IMG/VR virus record: IMGVR_UViG_3300018421_000195
Location: 1 to 24,772 of that record
Reading direction: 5' to 3' (one strand)
Length of the DNA stretch: 24,772 bases
Origin: a virus
Positions within the stretch are counted from its first letter, which is position 1. Every line of letters starts with the position of its first letter. The notes beneath the pieces are model-generated. The model did no database searches and was not told the origin of the DNA. It saw nothing but the letters and a program-made list of their open reading frames with translations. Of this stretch, positions 7,136 through 18,400 are shown one piece after another. A program made the translations under genes and the position numbers.

Positions 7136-10100
7136 ATGCCTCAGAAGACTAACCTAAATGTAAATCCTTATTATGAGGACTTTGACGCGAATAAGAATTT
7201 CTACAAAATTCTTTTCCGTCCTGGATACTCAATTCAAGGTAGAGAATTAACTCAACTTCAATCGATTCTCCAAAATCAGGTTGAAAGTTTTGGTAGATAT
7301 GCATTTAAACAGGGACAATTAGTTATTCCTGGAGAGGTTGCTCTTAATACAAAGTTAGATTTTGTGAAGTTGTCTTCAGTCACTGAAGTTGCTATAAACG
7401 ATGGTAATGATATTGTTTATAGAAAGTACGATATCACTCAACTTGTTGGACAGCAACTCAGAGGTCTTACCTCTGGAGTTAAAGCAACTGTGTTGGAAGC
7501 AAACTTAGCAACTGCAAATTCTTCTGATACATTATATGTAAACTACCTCAATAGTGGCAACTCAAATACGGAAGAAACTTTTAGACAGGGCGAAACTTTA
7601 GAAGTAATCGATGGTGTCAATACACCTTTGATGGTTGTTGGTACTGACGGTAGTGTTCTTCCCACTAGTATTGACGTAACAGATCCAGAATCTGGTTTAA
7701 CTACATCTCTAGATAGTCCCGCAATGGGATATGGTTCTGCCGTTAAGGTAGAAGAAGGCATTTATTTTGTAAATGGATATTTTGTTCGCAACGATGAACA
7801 ACTCCTTGTTATTGATGAATACTACAATAAACCTTCTGCAAAAGTTGGATTCACAATTGTTGAGGAAATTGTAACCCCAGAAGAAGATGCAAGTCTTTAT
7901 GATAATGCAATCGGTTCTTCAAACTATACTGCTCCTGGGGCTCATAGACTTAAGATTAGTCTGTCTCTAAAAGAATTTGCATTAAATGCAATTACAGATA
8001 AGAATTTTATTCAACTCCTAACAGTATCGAAGGGTGTAGTTCAAAGAAAAGTTTCTGCTGCTGATTATACTCTTCTTGAGCAAACTCTTGCTCGTAGGAC
8101 ATTTGATGAAAGTGGTGATTATGTAGTAGATAGTTTTGCTATTGATATAAGAGAATATGCTCAGAAAGAAAGTAACATGGGCATCTACTCAGTAGATGAA
8201 TTTGGATTATATAATGGTTTGACAGATGCCATGGCATCTAAGAAAATGATTGCCAGTGTTGGACCTGGAAAAGCATATATTAAAGGATATGAAATTGTAA
8301 ATAAAGAAACTAAGTATCTTGAGATCAACAAAGCAAGAGAAAGCTTATCATCAGACAACGTAACTCTTAAAACAAAGGGACTTCCAACTTATAGTATTTC
8401 TAATGTTTTTGGAAGTGTTCCTCTAAACAAAGAGGGATCTCAGTTAACTGCATATCCAACTGTATATCTTTACTCATTATTTAATGATGGTTATGTTGGA
8501 TTAAATGGAACAGAGTCCGATTCTAACTATCGACAAACAATTCAAAGAAGAGGTCTTTTCTTTGATTCTAATATCGGAATCAAGACCATAACTTTGGAAA
8601 TCGTTGATGTTAATATTCCCATCACATCTATTATTCCATCCGAATTAGAAACAACATTTGCAAAACTTTGGTATGTTAAAACAAGAGCAGGAACTAATGT
8701 TGTTGGAAGTGTTGATGTTCTTTCTTACACTAAGGTTTTCAAACCACTAAGAAATTCTGGAACTTCTGAAGAGTCTAGATTTTTTGAAGTTACTGTTGCT
8801 GGATTAAAAACAGATTTAGAAAATGTATTTAAAGAATATGATGAAAGTTCTGATAATAAACAGAGAAAATTATTCTTAACTCAGAATGACGCTCTTGGAG
8901 ATGAGAAAGAGGGTCTTTCTTCAACTGTGTTTGCAAACATTATGGATTATAGTGATACTATTACTCCTGTAATTGGAACTGCAAAACCAAGTAATTTTTA
9001 CTTACAACGCAGGGGAGATGGATTTAATCCAGATTCAAGTATTGTAATATCTAAAGGTATTCTTCCCCAAGGAACATCTGCGTACAATGCTACTTTTGGA
9101 TTGTCATATTTCGATCCACAGTTCTTCACAAAAATAAAATTAGAATCTGTTCCACCAGAAAACACATATGATGTTGGTGTATATGTCTATGGTTTAACTA
9201 GTGGTGCCTATGGTGTAGTTGAGGGAGCTCCTGCTGGAGTATATTCAACTGGCAAACTTTTATATGTAAAGACTCTTTCTGGAAAATTTGTCCCTGGAGA
9301 AACCATTAGAGATGAAGAAGGCAATCTTGTAAAAATTGCTCAGGAAAACACACTGTCACACTTTATTGTTCAAAATAGAGGACTAGGATATCCCAATTCT
9401 TCCAGCCTTATTATTGATGGTGTTGAATACGATCAATCAAAAATTGAAATTGGATTCCAAGGTCAAGGAATTTATAAAGTAGAAATTTTAGATAGAACTT
9501 CCGTAAATACTCAATATGCAAGACCACCTGTAGTAACAGTTGATCCTGGAACAACCACTCCAACGGAGGCAGCTGCGGTAGTTCCTGTGTTGAATAAAAA
9601 CACAGTAACAACTTACACACCACAAAACGTAAAATCTTTTGGTTCAACTTACGGATCTGGAGGAGAAAACAAGTTTACATGTGATGTTGTAATTGATGAT
9701 AGAGTATATGCAGATATTTCTCCAGTTACAGACTTTACTTTCTTTGGATCAAAAGGATCTAAATTTTTAGAATCCACTAGTTTTAGTGCTGACGCAAGTT
9801 CTGTGGTTCAACAAGGAGATCTTGTACAATTCTCAGATGCTTCTAATAATACTATTAGAGCAATTGTACAATATGCAACTGTTCAACAAGGATCTTCGAA
9901 GACGAGAATTTATCTCGATGAAACTCTTTATGATGACGTAACTAGCACTACAGTTGTTCGCTTGCGTCCAAAAGTAGCAAATTCCAATTCAGGAACACTA
10001 CTCTTCCCAACTGGTAGTAAGCAAGTATCACAAATTTCTGCTGGAACAGAAGATAGTAAGATTAAATATTTCTTCCGCAGAGATTTTGTAACCACTGGTT

Positions 10101-13100
10101 CAACAGGTGGTGGTCTAATTACTTTTGCTGCACAACTTCCATTTGGAACACAAAGATTTACTGCATTTAATGAGAACAATTACATTATTACGGTACTCAA
10201 TAAGAATAGTGCGGATCTTGTAGAAACTGGCGACATTGTTTACATTGATGCTGATAATGTCACCATCTCATCTTCCACTGATACAGCAAGCGGATTAACT
10301 TCTGGAAGTATTCAATTCAATCTTCCAACATCATACTTCAATACTAATTTTGAAGGAGTATCAAATTATGTTGCTCCAGAACTAAAATTAACCGCAACAC
10401 TAGAAGTATCTAACGCAAAACCAAGACTCAAGACAGCAGTTAGAAATAAGAGAATTGTTGTTGACTCTGCTGGCGATAGAGTAATCCCATTTAGAGGAAC
10501 TGATTATGACACTGATGTTGTAGAAACTCTATCATATTCAGATGCATTCAGATTGAGATATGTTTATGAGGGAACTAGCACCCAACCACCAGAAATTGAT
10601 AGTGCTGGCAACCTAGTATCTGGAACAGATGTTACCAATAGATATACTTTTGATAACGGACAAAGAGATACAATTTACGATGTGTCTAGAATTGTTATTA
10701 GACCTGGATTTGAACCATCTGTAGGTCAACTTGTTATTGCATTTGATTATTTTGAACAATCACAGGGAGACTTCTGTACTATTGATAGTTATCTACACGA
10801 AGCTGGTGTAACGGAAGATGAAATTCCATCGTTTAATTCATCTGTTCTTGGAAATGTAGAACTCAAGAACCTTATAGACTTTAGACCAAAAGTTAATAGT
10901 CAGACAATTGTTCCTGGATTCCAAGACACTGCTTCACTCGAAGTAACTACCAGCAACTTTACTGGTCCTGGTTCTGTGGTAGCAAGCACTCCTGCTCCAG
11001 ACACTACACTTGAATATACATTCTCATTCAGTCAAGTTCAATATCTTGATCGTATTGATGGTATTTTCTTGAATAAGAAGGGAGAATTTATTGTCAAGGA
11101 AGGAAATTCTTCACTCAACCCATCAAAACCAGATCCAGTAAAAGATTCTATTCCTCTATTCTATGCGTACATTCCTGCTTATACAAATACAAGTAAGGAT
11201 GTGAGAATTACTCCTGTTGAGCACAGGCGTTATACAATGAAAGACATTGGTAAACTTGAGAAGCGTATTGAACGTCTTGAGTATTACACAACTCTTAGTA
11301 TTCTTGAGCAGCAAGCACTTAACATGCAGGTCAAGGATAGTATTGGTTTAGACAGATTTAAGTGCGGTTTCTTTGTTGATAATTTTGAAGCACATAAGGT
11401 TGGCAATCTTGTTTCTGCAGACTATAAGTGTTCTATCGACAGTAAGCAATCTGTTCTCCGCCCACAATCAAAAGAAGATTCACTGAAATTAAAAGAAGTT
11501 TACACCAGACAAGATCAAAGATCTGTTGCTGGATATCAAAAGTCTGGTGATATCGTAACTCTTCCATACTCAAAGGTTAAGTTACTTGGTAATGAGTTTG
11601 CCTCTAAGACAATCAATCCAAATCCATTTGTTGTCTTCCAGTATGTTGGTGATGGCAAAATTTCTCCAGAGATTGATCAGTGGTATGACCAATCTATTGA
11701 TCCTCTTGTTGTAGATACTAACACCAGTATCTTTAATATTTTCCTCGCTAAGGATGATTCTAGAGAGAGTTTCTCTAGTTTACACAATTCATTTATTGTA
11801 AACTGGGTTGGCAGTTCTCCATCATTTACTTCTATCAATTCTTTAGGAGAGTCCAATACTTCCAGTGCCAAATCAACAGTAAGCGCCGCTTCGGTTGGAA
11901 GTTCTTCAAATATTAGTCCTCAAAACAACGAAGTTGGAAAAGGAGTTCAGTCAAAAACTGTAGGAGAAAATATTGTTTCCACTTCATTGCAGTTTTTTGC
12001 TAGAACTCAACCAATCAAGTTTGTCATTGGAAGACTGAAACCAAACACAAAAGTTTCCGTATTCCTTGAAGGAAGAAATATTAATCGTTGGGTAAATCCA
12101 GATTTGAGATTTACTGGAATTGCTGGAAACTCATTGTCTGCTTTTAATGGAGACATTGTAACAGATGAGAGTGGTAATGCCAGTGGATTAATTCTTTTAC
12201 CTTCTGGATATCCACCCAGAGAGAATGCTACTTGGACTGGTGATGTTGGAACTGTAGACTATGATACTTCTGCAGAAGAACTGAGATTTACAGTTGGAAC
12301 ACTCACATTTAGATTCACTTCAAGTGCAACAAATGCAGACAAAACAACTGTAGATACATATGCTGAAATGAAATATTATGCTACTGGCATTCTTCCAGAG
12401 AATCCAGTAAGTATTGTTTCCACAAGACCTTCATACTTCAAATCTAATGAAGGTGTTCAGTTTGTTGACAGTAATACTGATAATCCAATCAGACCCAATC
12501 CACTTGCACAGACATTTAAAGTTGAGAACTATCAAGGTGGATTATTTGTTACTGGTGCAGATCTGTTCTTTAAGAGCAAGAGTTCTGAAGTTCCAGTTAA
12601 AGTATACCTAACAAACGTAGATTACGACAAACCTGCTAAGAATATTGTTCCTGGAACTGAAAAAACTTTAACTCCATCAACTTACTTAAAGTGCTATGCT
12701 AATGGAAATTTGAATGTCACTCAAGGGGAATATGTTGTAGGAACTAGTTCTGCTGCTTCTGGTCCTATTTCCTCAATCCTTGATAAGAATGGTGTTGAAT
12801 TGACTCCAACTTCGACTGGAATTTATTCTTTAACCAATGAGCAGGTTTATACTTTAATTCTTAGCAACCACAATGGTCGTTCATTTAGTCAGAACGAGCA
12901 ATTAGAAATTCCTTCAGTAACATTAGCAAATTCTACTGGCGGAACAGATCTTTCATTGACAATTGCTAAGGACAGTGGAAAACTTTCCGATATTAGAATT
13001 ACCAATACTGGTGCGAATTATGATAGTGCGGTTTTGACGATTGAGAGTCCACAACTTCCTGGTGGATCTGTAGCTACAGCAAGAATCAATGTGTCAAACG

Positions 13101-15274
13101 GTCAGATCTATAATGCCGAGGTTTCTATTGCTGGATTTGGTTATACCGAAGCACCATCAGTAGTCATCAAGGGCGTTGGTAATGGCGCTGGAGGATGCAC
13201 AGTAGAGACCTTTATTGATATTGATACCCCAGCAGTTAGAATGGGCGTAGCAACGGATTTTGAGGGTGTTACAGAGTCTACTACTCCTACTAGATTCGAG
13301 TTTGATTATCCAGTGTATCTGCAAAATGATACCGAGTACGCATTGGTTGTAGAAACAGATTCTATTGATTATGAAATGTGGGCATCCAGATTAGGAGAAA
13401 CTGATCTTTCTACAAGTACAGTTATTACATCACAACCATCTCTTGGTTCTGTTTACAAATCACAGAATACAGAAAATTGGACTGAAGATATTTTTGAAGA
13501 TCTCAAGTTCTCTCTATACAGAGCAGAATTCGATATCACAAGACCAGCAGAACTTCTTCTTAAGAACGAAAGTCTTGGTTATGACAAGTTAACTGCTGAT
13601 GCAATTGAAACCAATGCCACATCAGATTCAATTGCCACATCAAAACTGTTCAAGAACAACAACAGTGTTATTAAAGTAAATCATAGAGACAATGGATTTG
13701 AAGACAGTGGAAAATCATATGTTTTCTTCAGAACTGTATCTGACGTTGGTGGAATCACTTCAGAGGTATTGAATACTAATCTATTTGAAGTTACAAACTC
13801 TGGACTAGACTCATATAATATTAGAACTATTACCAAAGCATCTCAAAGTTCATTTGGTGGTGGATCTACGGCATATGCATCATATAACAGAAAGTTTGAA
13901 ACTTTATATCCACAAGTTCATTATCTAACTGTTACTGGAACTAAGTTGGAAACTAAAGTAAAAACCACCAATATTATTCCAGTTGATTCATCTACTCAAA
14001 ATTATACATCATATTCACAGACGGATTTCGAAAAGACTTTCCTCAATGAACCACATTTCTTTGATAATCAGAAGGTCATTGCTTCCGAAATCAACGAGAC
14101 ATTAAACAATGTCGGCAGATCTCTTACTTACAAAATGGATCTCTCATCTACAGTGTCATATCTCTCACCTGTAGTTGATCTTTCAAATGCTTCTGTAAAA
14201 ACTGTTACTAACAGAATTGAAAATGCAAGCGGACAGGAAAACAGATATGGAAGAAGAAATCAAATTTTAGAATTCTATCCAGTTTTCACCTTTGCTTTAT
14301 CAACAACAACTATTGGTGTGACCTATCAAAATAACCAAAGCATTAAAGGTAAGACTTCACAGGCAACTGGATCTATCGCTAAAGTAGATGGTAACAACAT
14401 TTGGGTAAAACTTTCCACAAAACAAGGATTTGTAAATGGCGAGGAGGTTGAATTAACTCAAAGCATCGCCAACCCAGTAACAGTTGGTTCTAACCCATCG
14501 CTAGTAACGCCAGTAATTAATAGTTCAACACAATCTGCTGCTGGAGAATCAATTACTATTGTTGCTCGCAATCCAGTCGAATCTAAGATTCTTGAAACAT
14601 ATGATAATAGGATTACTGGAAAGTCTATTATTTGGAACAAGACCACGAGGCAGTTAACTCTCAGAACTGATATCCAACCAATCAATAATGATTACAATGG
14701 AAGAATTGTTGATAGTAATTTGTATGCCAGAACAAATGAAGTGACTGATCAGATTGCTGATGTTTTCAGAGTTGGTGATATTATTTCATACCCAAATCAA
14801 CCAGATGATGAAGCATTCTTTATGGAAGTTGCTAAGGTAACTTATAGTAATGGTATTGATTTTGTTGCTGAAGATACTTCCAAAAATAGTTCTTCTATTT
14901 CAAAATATGTGACTAAGGAAATTTACATCAATAATCCAGCAACTGCCATTGATGTACATCTGCTTGCAAATATCAAAGACGTCTCAAACATTGAAGTTCT
15001 CTATAAGTATAAGAGAGCATCAAGTCAGGAGAACTTTGAAGATTCTGAGTGGATTTATTTTAATGAGTCTGGAGAACCAGATTCTTTAGAACTTGCTACT
15101 GCAGAAAACAATATTTCAAGTATTGTAGAAAAGCAATCTTCATATCAAGATCTTAAATACAGCGTTTCCGATCTTCCAGAATTCTCTTCTTTTGCAATTA
15201 AGATTGTGATGAAAGGAGTTGATCCAGCATATGTTCCTAAGATCCAAGATATTAGAGCTGTTGCTGCATTCTAA
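7136..15274 (+). CDS. Giant virion structural protein, DUF4815-like, probable outer baseplate or fibre-attachment protein
   Basis: A 2712-residue protein. The N-terminus (MPQKTNLNVNPYYEDFD, then NFYKILFRPGYSIQ and RELTQLQSILQNQ) is the conserved start of a large structural protein family of cyanomyoviruses, resembling DUF4815 phage proteins. Visible parts in order: TSGA-type beta modules (nt 7455-7605 and 9180-9340); a coiled-coil-like helix about residues 1369-1399 (GKLEKRIERLEYYTTL); a conserved region about 1641-1700 (NINRWVNPDLRFTG, then DESGNASGLILLPSG); LAQTFKV and a beta domain from about 1788; glycine-rich repeats about 1942-2018; YLQNDTEYALVVETDS about 2060; another TSQATG module near nt 14330; and a beta-rich end. 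There are no signal peptide or membrane segments. It follows gene 8 where T4 has genes 9-12, so a role on the wedge periphery is inferred. Orthology to a particular T4 gene cannot be shown by eye. Confidence 0.85.
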   Translation: MPQKTNLNVNPYYEDFDANKNFYKILFRPGYSIQGRELTQLQSILQNQVESFGRYAFKQGQLVIPGEVALNTKLDFVKLSSVTEVAINDGNDIVYRKYDITQLVGQQLRGLTSGVKATVLEANLATANSSDTLYVNYLNSGNSNTEETFRQGETLEVIDGVNTPLMVVGTDGSVLPTSIDVTDPESGLTTSLDSPAMGYGSAVKVEEGIYFVNGYFVRNDEQLLVIDEYYNKPSAKVGFTIVEEIVTPEEDASLYDNAIGSSNYTAPGAHRLKISLSLKEFALNAITDKNFIQLLTVSKGVVQRKVSAADYTLLEQTLARRTFDESGDYVVDSFAIDIREYAQKESNMGIYSVDEFGLYNGLTDAMASKKMIASVGPGKAYIKGYEIVNKETKYLEINKARESLSSDNVTLKTKGLPTYSISNVFGSVPLNKEGSQLTAYPTVYLYSLFNDGYVGLNGTESDSNYRQTIQRRGLFFDSNIGIKTITLEIVDVNIPITSIIPSELETTFAKLWYVKTRAGTNVVGSVDVLSYTKVFKPLRNSGTSEESRFFEVTVAGLKTDLENVFKEYDESSDNKQRKLFLTQNDALGDEKEGLSSTVFANIMDYSDTITPVIGTAKPSNFYLQRRGDGFNPDSSIVISKGILPQGTSAYNATFGLSYFDPQFFTKIKLESVPPENTYDVGVYVYGLTSGAYGVVEGAPAGVYSTGKLLYVKTLSGKFVPGETIRDEEGNLVKIAQENTLSHFIVQNRGLGYPNSSSLIIDGVEYDQSKIEIGFQGQGIYKVEILDRTSVNTQYARPPVVTVDPGTTTPTEAAAVVPVLNKNTVTTYTPQNVKSFGSTYGSGGENKFTCDVVIDDRVYADISPVTDFTFFGSKGSKFLESTSFSADASSVVQQGDLVQFSDASNNTIRAIVQYATVQQGSSKTRIYLDETLYDDVTSTTVVRLRPKVANSNSGTLLFPTGSKQVSQISAGTEDSKIKYFFRRDFVTTGSTGGGLITFAAQLPFGTQRFTAFNENNYIITVLNKNSADLVETGDIVYIDADNVTISSSTDTASGLTSGSIQFNLPTSYFNTNFEGVSNYVAPELKLTATLEVSNAKPRLKTAVRNKRIVVDSAGDRVIPFRGTDYDTDVVETLSYSDAFRLRYVYEGTSTQPPEIDSAGNLVSGTDVTNRYTFDNGQRDTIYDVSRIVIRPGFEPSVGQLVIAFDYFEQSQGDFCTIDSYLHEAGVTEDEIPSFNSSVLGNVELKNLIDFRPKVNSQTIVPGFQDTASLEVTTSNFTGPGSVVASTPAPDTTLEYTFSFSQVQYLDRIDGIFLNKKGEFIVKEGNSSLNPSKPDPVKDSIPLFYAYIPAYTNTSKDVRITPVEHRRYTMKDIGKLEKRIERLEYYTTLSILEQQALNMQVKDSIGLDRFKCGFFVDNFEAHKVGNLVSADYKCSIDSKQSVLRPQSKEDSLKLKEVYTRQDQRSVAGYQKSGDIVTLPYSKVKLLGNEFASKTINPNPFVVFQYVGDGKISPEIDQWYDQSIDPLVVDTNTSIFNIFLAKDDSRESFSSLHNSFIVNWVGSSPSFTSINSLGESNTSSAKSTVSAASVGSSSNISPQNNEVGKGVQSKTVGENIVSTSLQFFARTQPIKFVIGRLKPNTKVSVFLEGRNINRWVNPDLRFTGIAGNSLSAFNGDIVTDESGNASGLILLPSGYPPRENATWTGDVGTVDYDTSAEELRFTVGTLTFRFTSSATNADKTTVDTYAEMKYYATGILPENPVSIVSTRPSYFKSNEGVQFVDSNTDNPIRPNPLAQTFKVENYQGGLFVTGADLFFKSKSSEVPVKVYLTNVDYDKPAKNIVPGTEKTLTPSTYLKCYANGNLNVTQGEYVVGTSSAASGPISSILDKNGVELTPTSTGIYSLTNEQVYTLILSNHNGRSFSQNEQLEIPSVTLANSTGGTDLSLTIAKDSGKLSDIRITNTGANYDSAVLTIESPQLPGGSVATARINVSNGQIYNAEVSIAGFGYTEAPSVVIKGVGNGAGGCTVETFIDIDTPAVRMGVATDFEGVTESTTPTRFEFDYPVYLQNDTEYALVVETDSIDYEMWASRLGETDLSTSTVITSQPSLGSVYKSQNTENWTEDIFEDLKFSLYRAEFDITRPAELLLKNESLGYDKLTADAIETNATSDSIATSKLFKNNNSVIKVNHRDNGFEDSGKSYVFFRTVSDVGGITSEVLNTNLFEVTNSGLDSYNIRTITKASQSSFGGGSTAYASYNRKFETLYPQVHYLTVTGTKLETKVKTTNIIPVDSSTQNYTSYSQTDFEKTFLNEPHFFDNQKVIASEINETLNNVGRSLTYKMDLSSTVSYLSPVVDLSNASVKTVTNRIENASGQENRYGRRNQILEFYPVFTFALSTTTIGVTYQNNQSIKGKTSQATGSIAKVDGNNIWVKLSTKQGFVNGEEVELTQSIANPVTVGSNPSLVTPVINSSTQSAAGESITIVARNPVESKILETYDNRITGKSIIWNKTTRQLTLRTDIQPINNDYNGRIVDSNLYARTNEVTDQIADVFRVGDIISYPNQPDDEAFFMEVAKVTYSNGIDFVAEDTSKNSSSISKYVTKEIYINNPATAIDVHLLANIKDVSNIEVLYKYKRASSQENFEDSEWIYFNESGEPDSLELATAENNISSIVEKQSSYQDLKYSVSDLPEFSSFAIKIVMKGVDPAYVPKIQDIRAVAAF

Positions 15275-15283
15275 TTTCCGCGT

Positions 15284-15499
15284 ATGGGTTACCTCAAAGT
15301 TAAAGGGCATGATGGTCTTGTCAGAGACGAGACCACAGGTGCTATCTTGAATTACGACGATTCTGCCATCCAAGCAAGGCGTAAACAAAAACAATTGAAT
15401 TCCGCGTTGGAAGACATAAATATGTTGAAGGATGAAGTCTCTGAAATCAAATCCCTACTTAGAGAGTTAATAAGAAATGCCAGCAATTCAAGTCGCTAG
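15284..15499 (+). CDS. Small coiled-coil protein, possible structural or assembly factor
   Basis: A 71-residue protein starting nine bases after the giant gene. MGYLKVKGHDGLVRD and GAILNYDDSA form the N-terminal half. The rest is charged and helical with hydrophobic spacing typical of a coiled coil (LEDINMLKDEVSEIKSLLREL). Small proteins of this pattern occur among structural genes of T4-like marine phages, but I know no assigned function. Its last 23 bases overlap the next gene in another frame, suggesting translational coupling. It ends in TAG (15497-15499), followed one codon later by an in-frame TGA. No clear Shine-Dalgarno sequence precedes it. Confidence 0.8.
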   Translation: MGYLKVKGHDGLVRDETTGAILNYDDSAIQARRKQKQLNSALEDINMLKDEVSEIKSLLRELIRNASNSSR

Positions 15500-18400
15500 A
15501 ACTGACACTTTTGAAACACAAAGAGTCAAAATTAATCAAATTGGTGCTCAAATATTTGATGTTACCCAAGGTGGTAGTGATCTTGCTACTGGCAATTTAA
15601 AGTTGGGTGATGGTACACGAACTGCTCCATCCCTAGCATTTACTTCCGATGCTTCTCTTGGAATTTATAAACCTCAAGATGGATATTTTGGGTATGTATA
15701 TTCTGGGAGAAAATTATTAGATATTTCACCAGAGACTTTTATTTCATATCAGGATATTGTTTTACAACAAAAAATTATTGATGGATCGACATTATCTTTG
15801 AATAGTGGTGGATCTAACTATGATCCTGGTGTATATTCAAATATCAGTCTTACTGGAGGAACTGGTTTTGGTGCATTATCCAACATTACTGTTGTAGATT
15901 ATTCTGGCACGATTACCAATAGCGGAGCAAATTACACTCCAGGATCTTATGTTCTAGTCCCTCTTGATGGTGGCAATGGAACAGGAGCAGAAGCATCATT
16001 TGTAATTGATGATATTGATGGTGATATTTTAGACGTTGGTAATGGATATATCCCTGGTGTTTATCCTGCTGTTCCTCTAACAGGTGGATCTGGAACTGGT
16101 GCTGAAGCAGAAATAACCATTACAGGTACTGTTAGTATCACGACAACAGTATCTAATGCTGGCACTGGATATACAGATGGTTCTTATCCTGCTGTATTGT
16201 TATTCAACGAACCGACACAAACTTTTACAGTTACTGTTATTGCTAATCCTGGTTCTGCACCACCAGATAATGTATACCAAATTGATGGTAATACTCAAGC
16301 AACTCTATCCCTAACAAAAGGAAATACTTATTGGTTTGATGTTTCCGATGCTAGTAATGCTGAACACCCATTCGTTCTGCAGTTGAGTGATGGATCCCCA
16401 CTTCCAGCAGATCAATATGCCATTTCTCAAAATGGATCTGGTGGAAATAGTGGATCATATATCGAATTAGTAATTAAACCAGATGCTACAGAATCTCAAT
16501 TAAAATATGATTGTGCAGTGCATCCAAATATGGGTGCTGGAATTAATTTATCTACAGGAACTTTAGGAGATTATGGCAATGGTGCCGTAGCACAAATTGA
16601 TGTTTCTAGTGGATCAGTTACAAATTTCACGATTGTTACTGCAGGAGATGATTACAAAACTTCAGATATTTTAAGAATAGGCACAGATATCTTAGGATTT
16701 GGAAATGGATTTTCTGCAACTATCACTAATATTACATATGATGGTATAGTATCTGCTATTACCGTTACAGATCCAGGACAAAATTATGCTATTGATGATG
16801 TACTGTCATTTTCAAACACCAGTATTGGTGGAACAGGTTCTGGATTTAGTTATACTGTAACTACAAATCCAGGTATTTTAACTGAAATCACTTTAAGTCA
16901 ATATGGAACTGGATATCAACTCAATGATGTACTCTTCTTACCAGAAGAAGTAACAAACGTCTCTACTTCATTAAATGGAAGTATTGATGGACTTACTACC
17001 ACTCTATCTACTGGATCCACAAATATAACAGTTACCGACACTGCTGGTATTTCTGCTGGAATGATTGTGTTTACTCAGCAGGGAAGCACAGGAACTTTAG
17101 ACCCAGAAACTGTAGTCCAAAGCGTAGTTAGTTCAACTGTTATCGAATTATCACTAGCTCCAACTGGAGATGGAGCAGCAACTTTATCTTTTAATACACA
17201 AGAACCATCATCTTCCATTACACTACCTTCAACCGCTGGAATATTTGTTGGATATGAAATAGTTAAATTATCTGGTAGTGGAGTTTTAGATGCAAATACT
17301 ACTGTAACTTCGGTAGATACTAACACAAACATCATTGGATTGTCTGCAAACGCACTTGTTCCTGGACCTGTTGTTTTGGAATTTGTTCCACCTTATGGAA
17401 AAGTTACACAAAGAGCAGAATACACTATCCAAGATCTTGGCACCGTTTCTTCAGTAACATTATCAGATGGTGGTATTGGATATTCGGAACTTGATAATTT
17501 ATCTGTAAATCCTTTAGATCTAACACAAGATATCACATATCTTGTTACAAATAAGAATATACAGACACTAACTTTCAATCCACCACTATCTGCAGGAACA
17601 ATTTCTGTAGGTGATGAAGTTAGATTATCGGACAGAGATGTTGTTACATTTACTATAGATACAAGTCCAATACTCAATCCAACAACTGTTGGTCCCCTAT
17701 CGACAACTTTATCAAATTCTTCGGCAACGATCACAGTTTCTAATACCAGTGGTATTTCTGCTGGAATGTTAGTAGCACAAGATTCTAATGACACTGGACT
17801 ATTGGATTTTGCTACTACTGTTCTTAGTGTGGATAGTTCCACTACTTTAACACTTTCATTAACTCCAATTGTATCTGGAGCAGCAAATTTAACTTTTGCC
17901 ACAAATGAATCTGGATCTTATAATAATATAGCATCATCTTCAAGTGGATCTGGAACTGGGGCAACATTTAATGTTGTTAGATCTCCAGACGGAGTAGTTG
18001 CAACAGTTCAATTAAATTCTGGTGGAAAATTTTACTTACAAAATGATACCATAACTATCTCTGGATCTGATGTTGGTGGATCTTCACCAACTCATGATAT
18101 TGTGCTAACAGTTTCTTCTGTATTAGAACTTCAAAATAGCACTGTATATGAAACTATTTTATCAGGGTCGGACATTTCTGGTATTAGAATTGATGCTGGA
18201 ACATATGCTGATAGCGATGAAATTTATATTCCAAGTTCTGGGTTAACAACATATCCTATAGACACTGCCTCAGTAATTCTATATAGATTTTTCTTAGATG
18301 TAGGATCTGGAGAAGAATATAATCCTATTATTACTTTGTACTCTGGAAATACATATAACTTTGATTTTTCCGACAGTAGTAATATTGGTCATGTTTTCTC

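Noticed and set aside
9928-10179. - strand open frame of 83 residues within the giant gene
   Set aside because: Antisense shadow with no start context.
17393-17902. 169-residue open frame on the - strand
   Set aside because: It lies wholly within the repeat-rich tail gene and is a by-product of its Ser/Thr codon bias; no ribosome site or recognisable domain.
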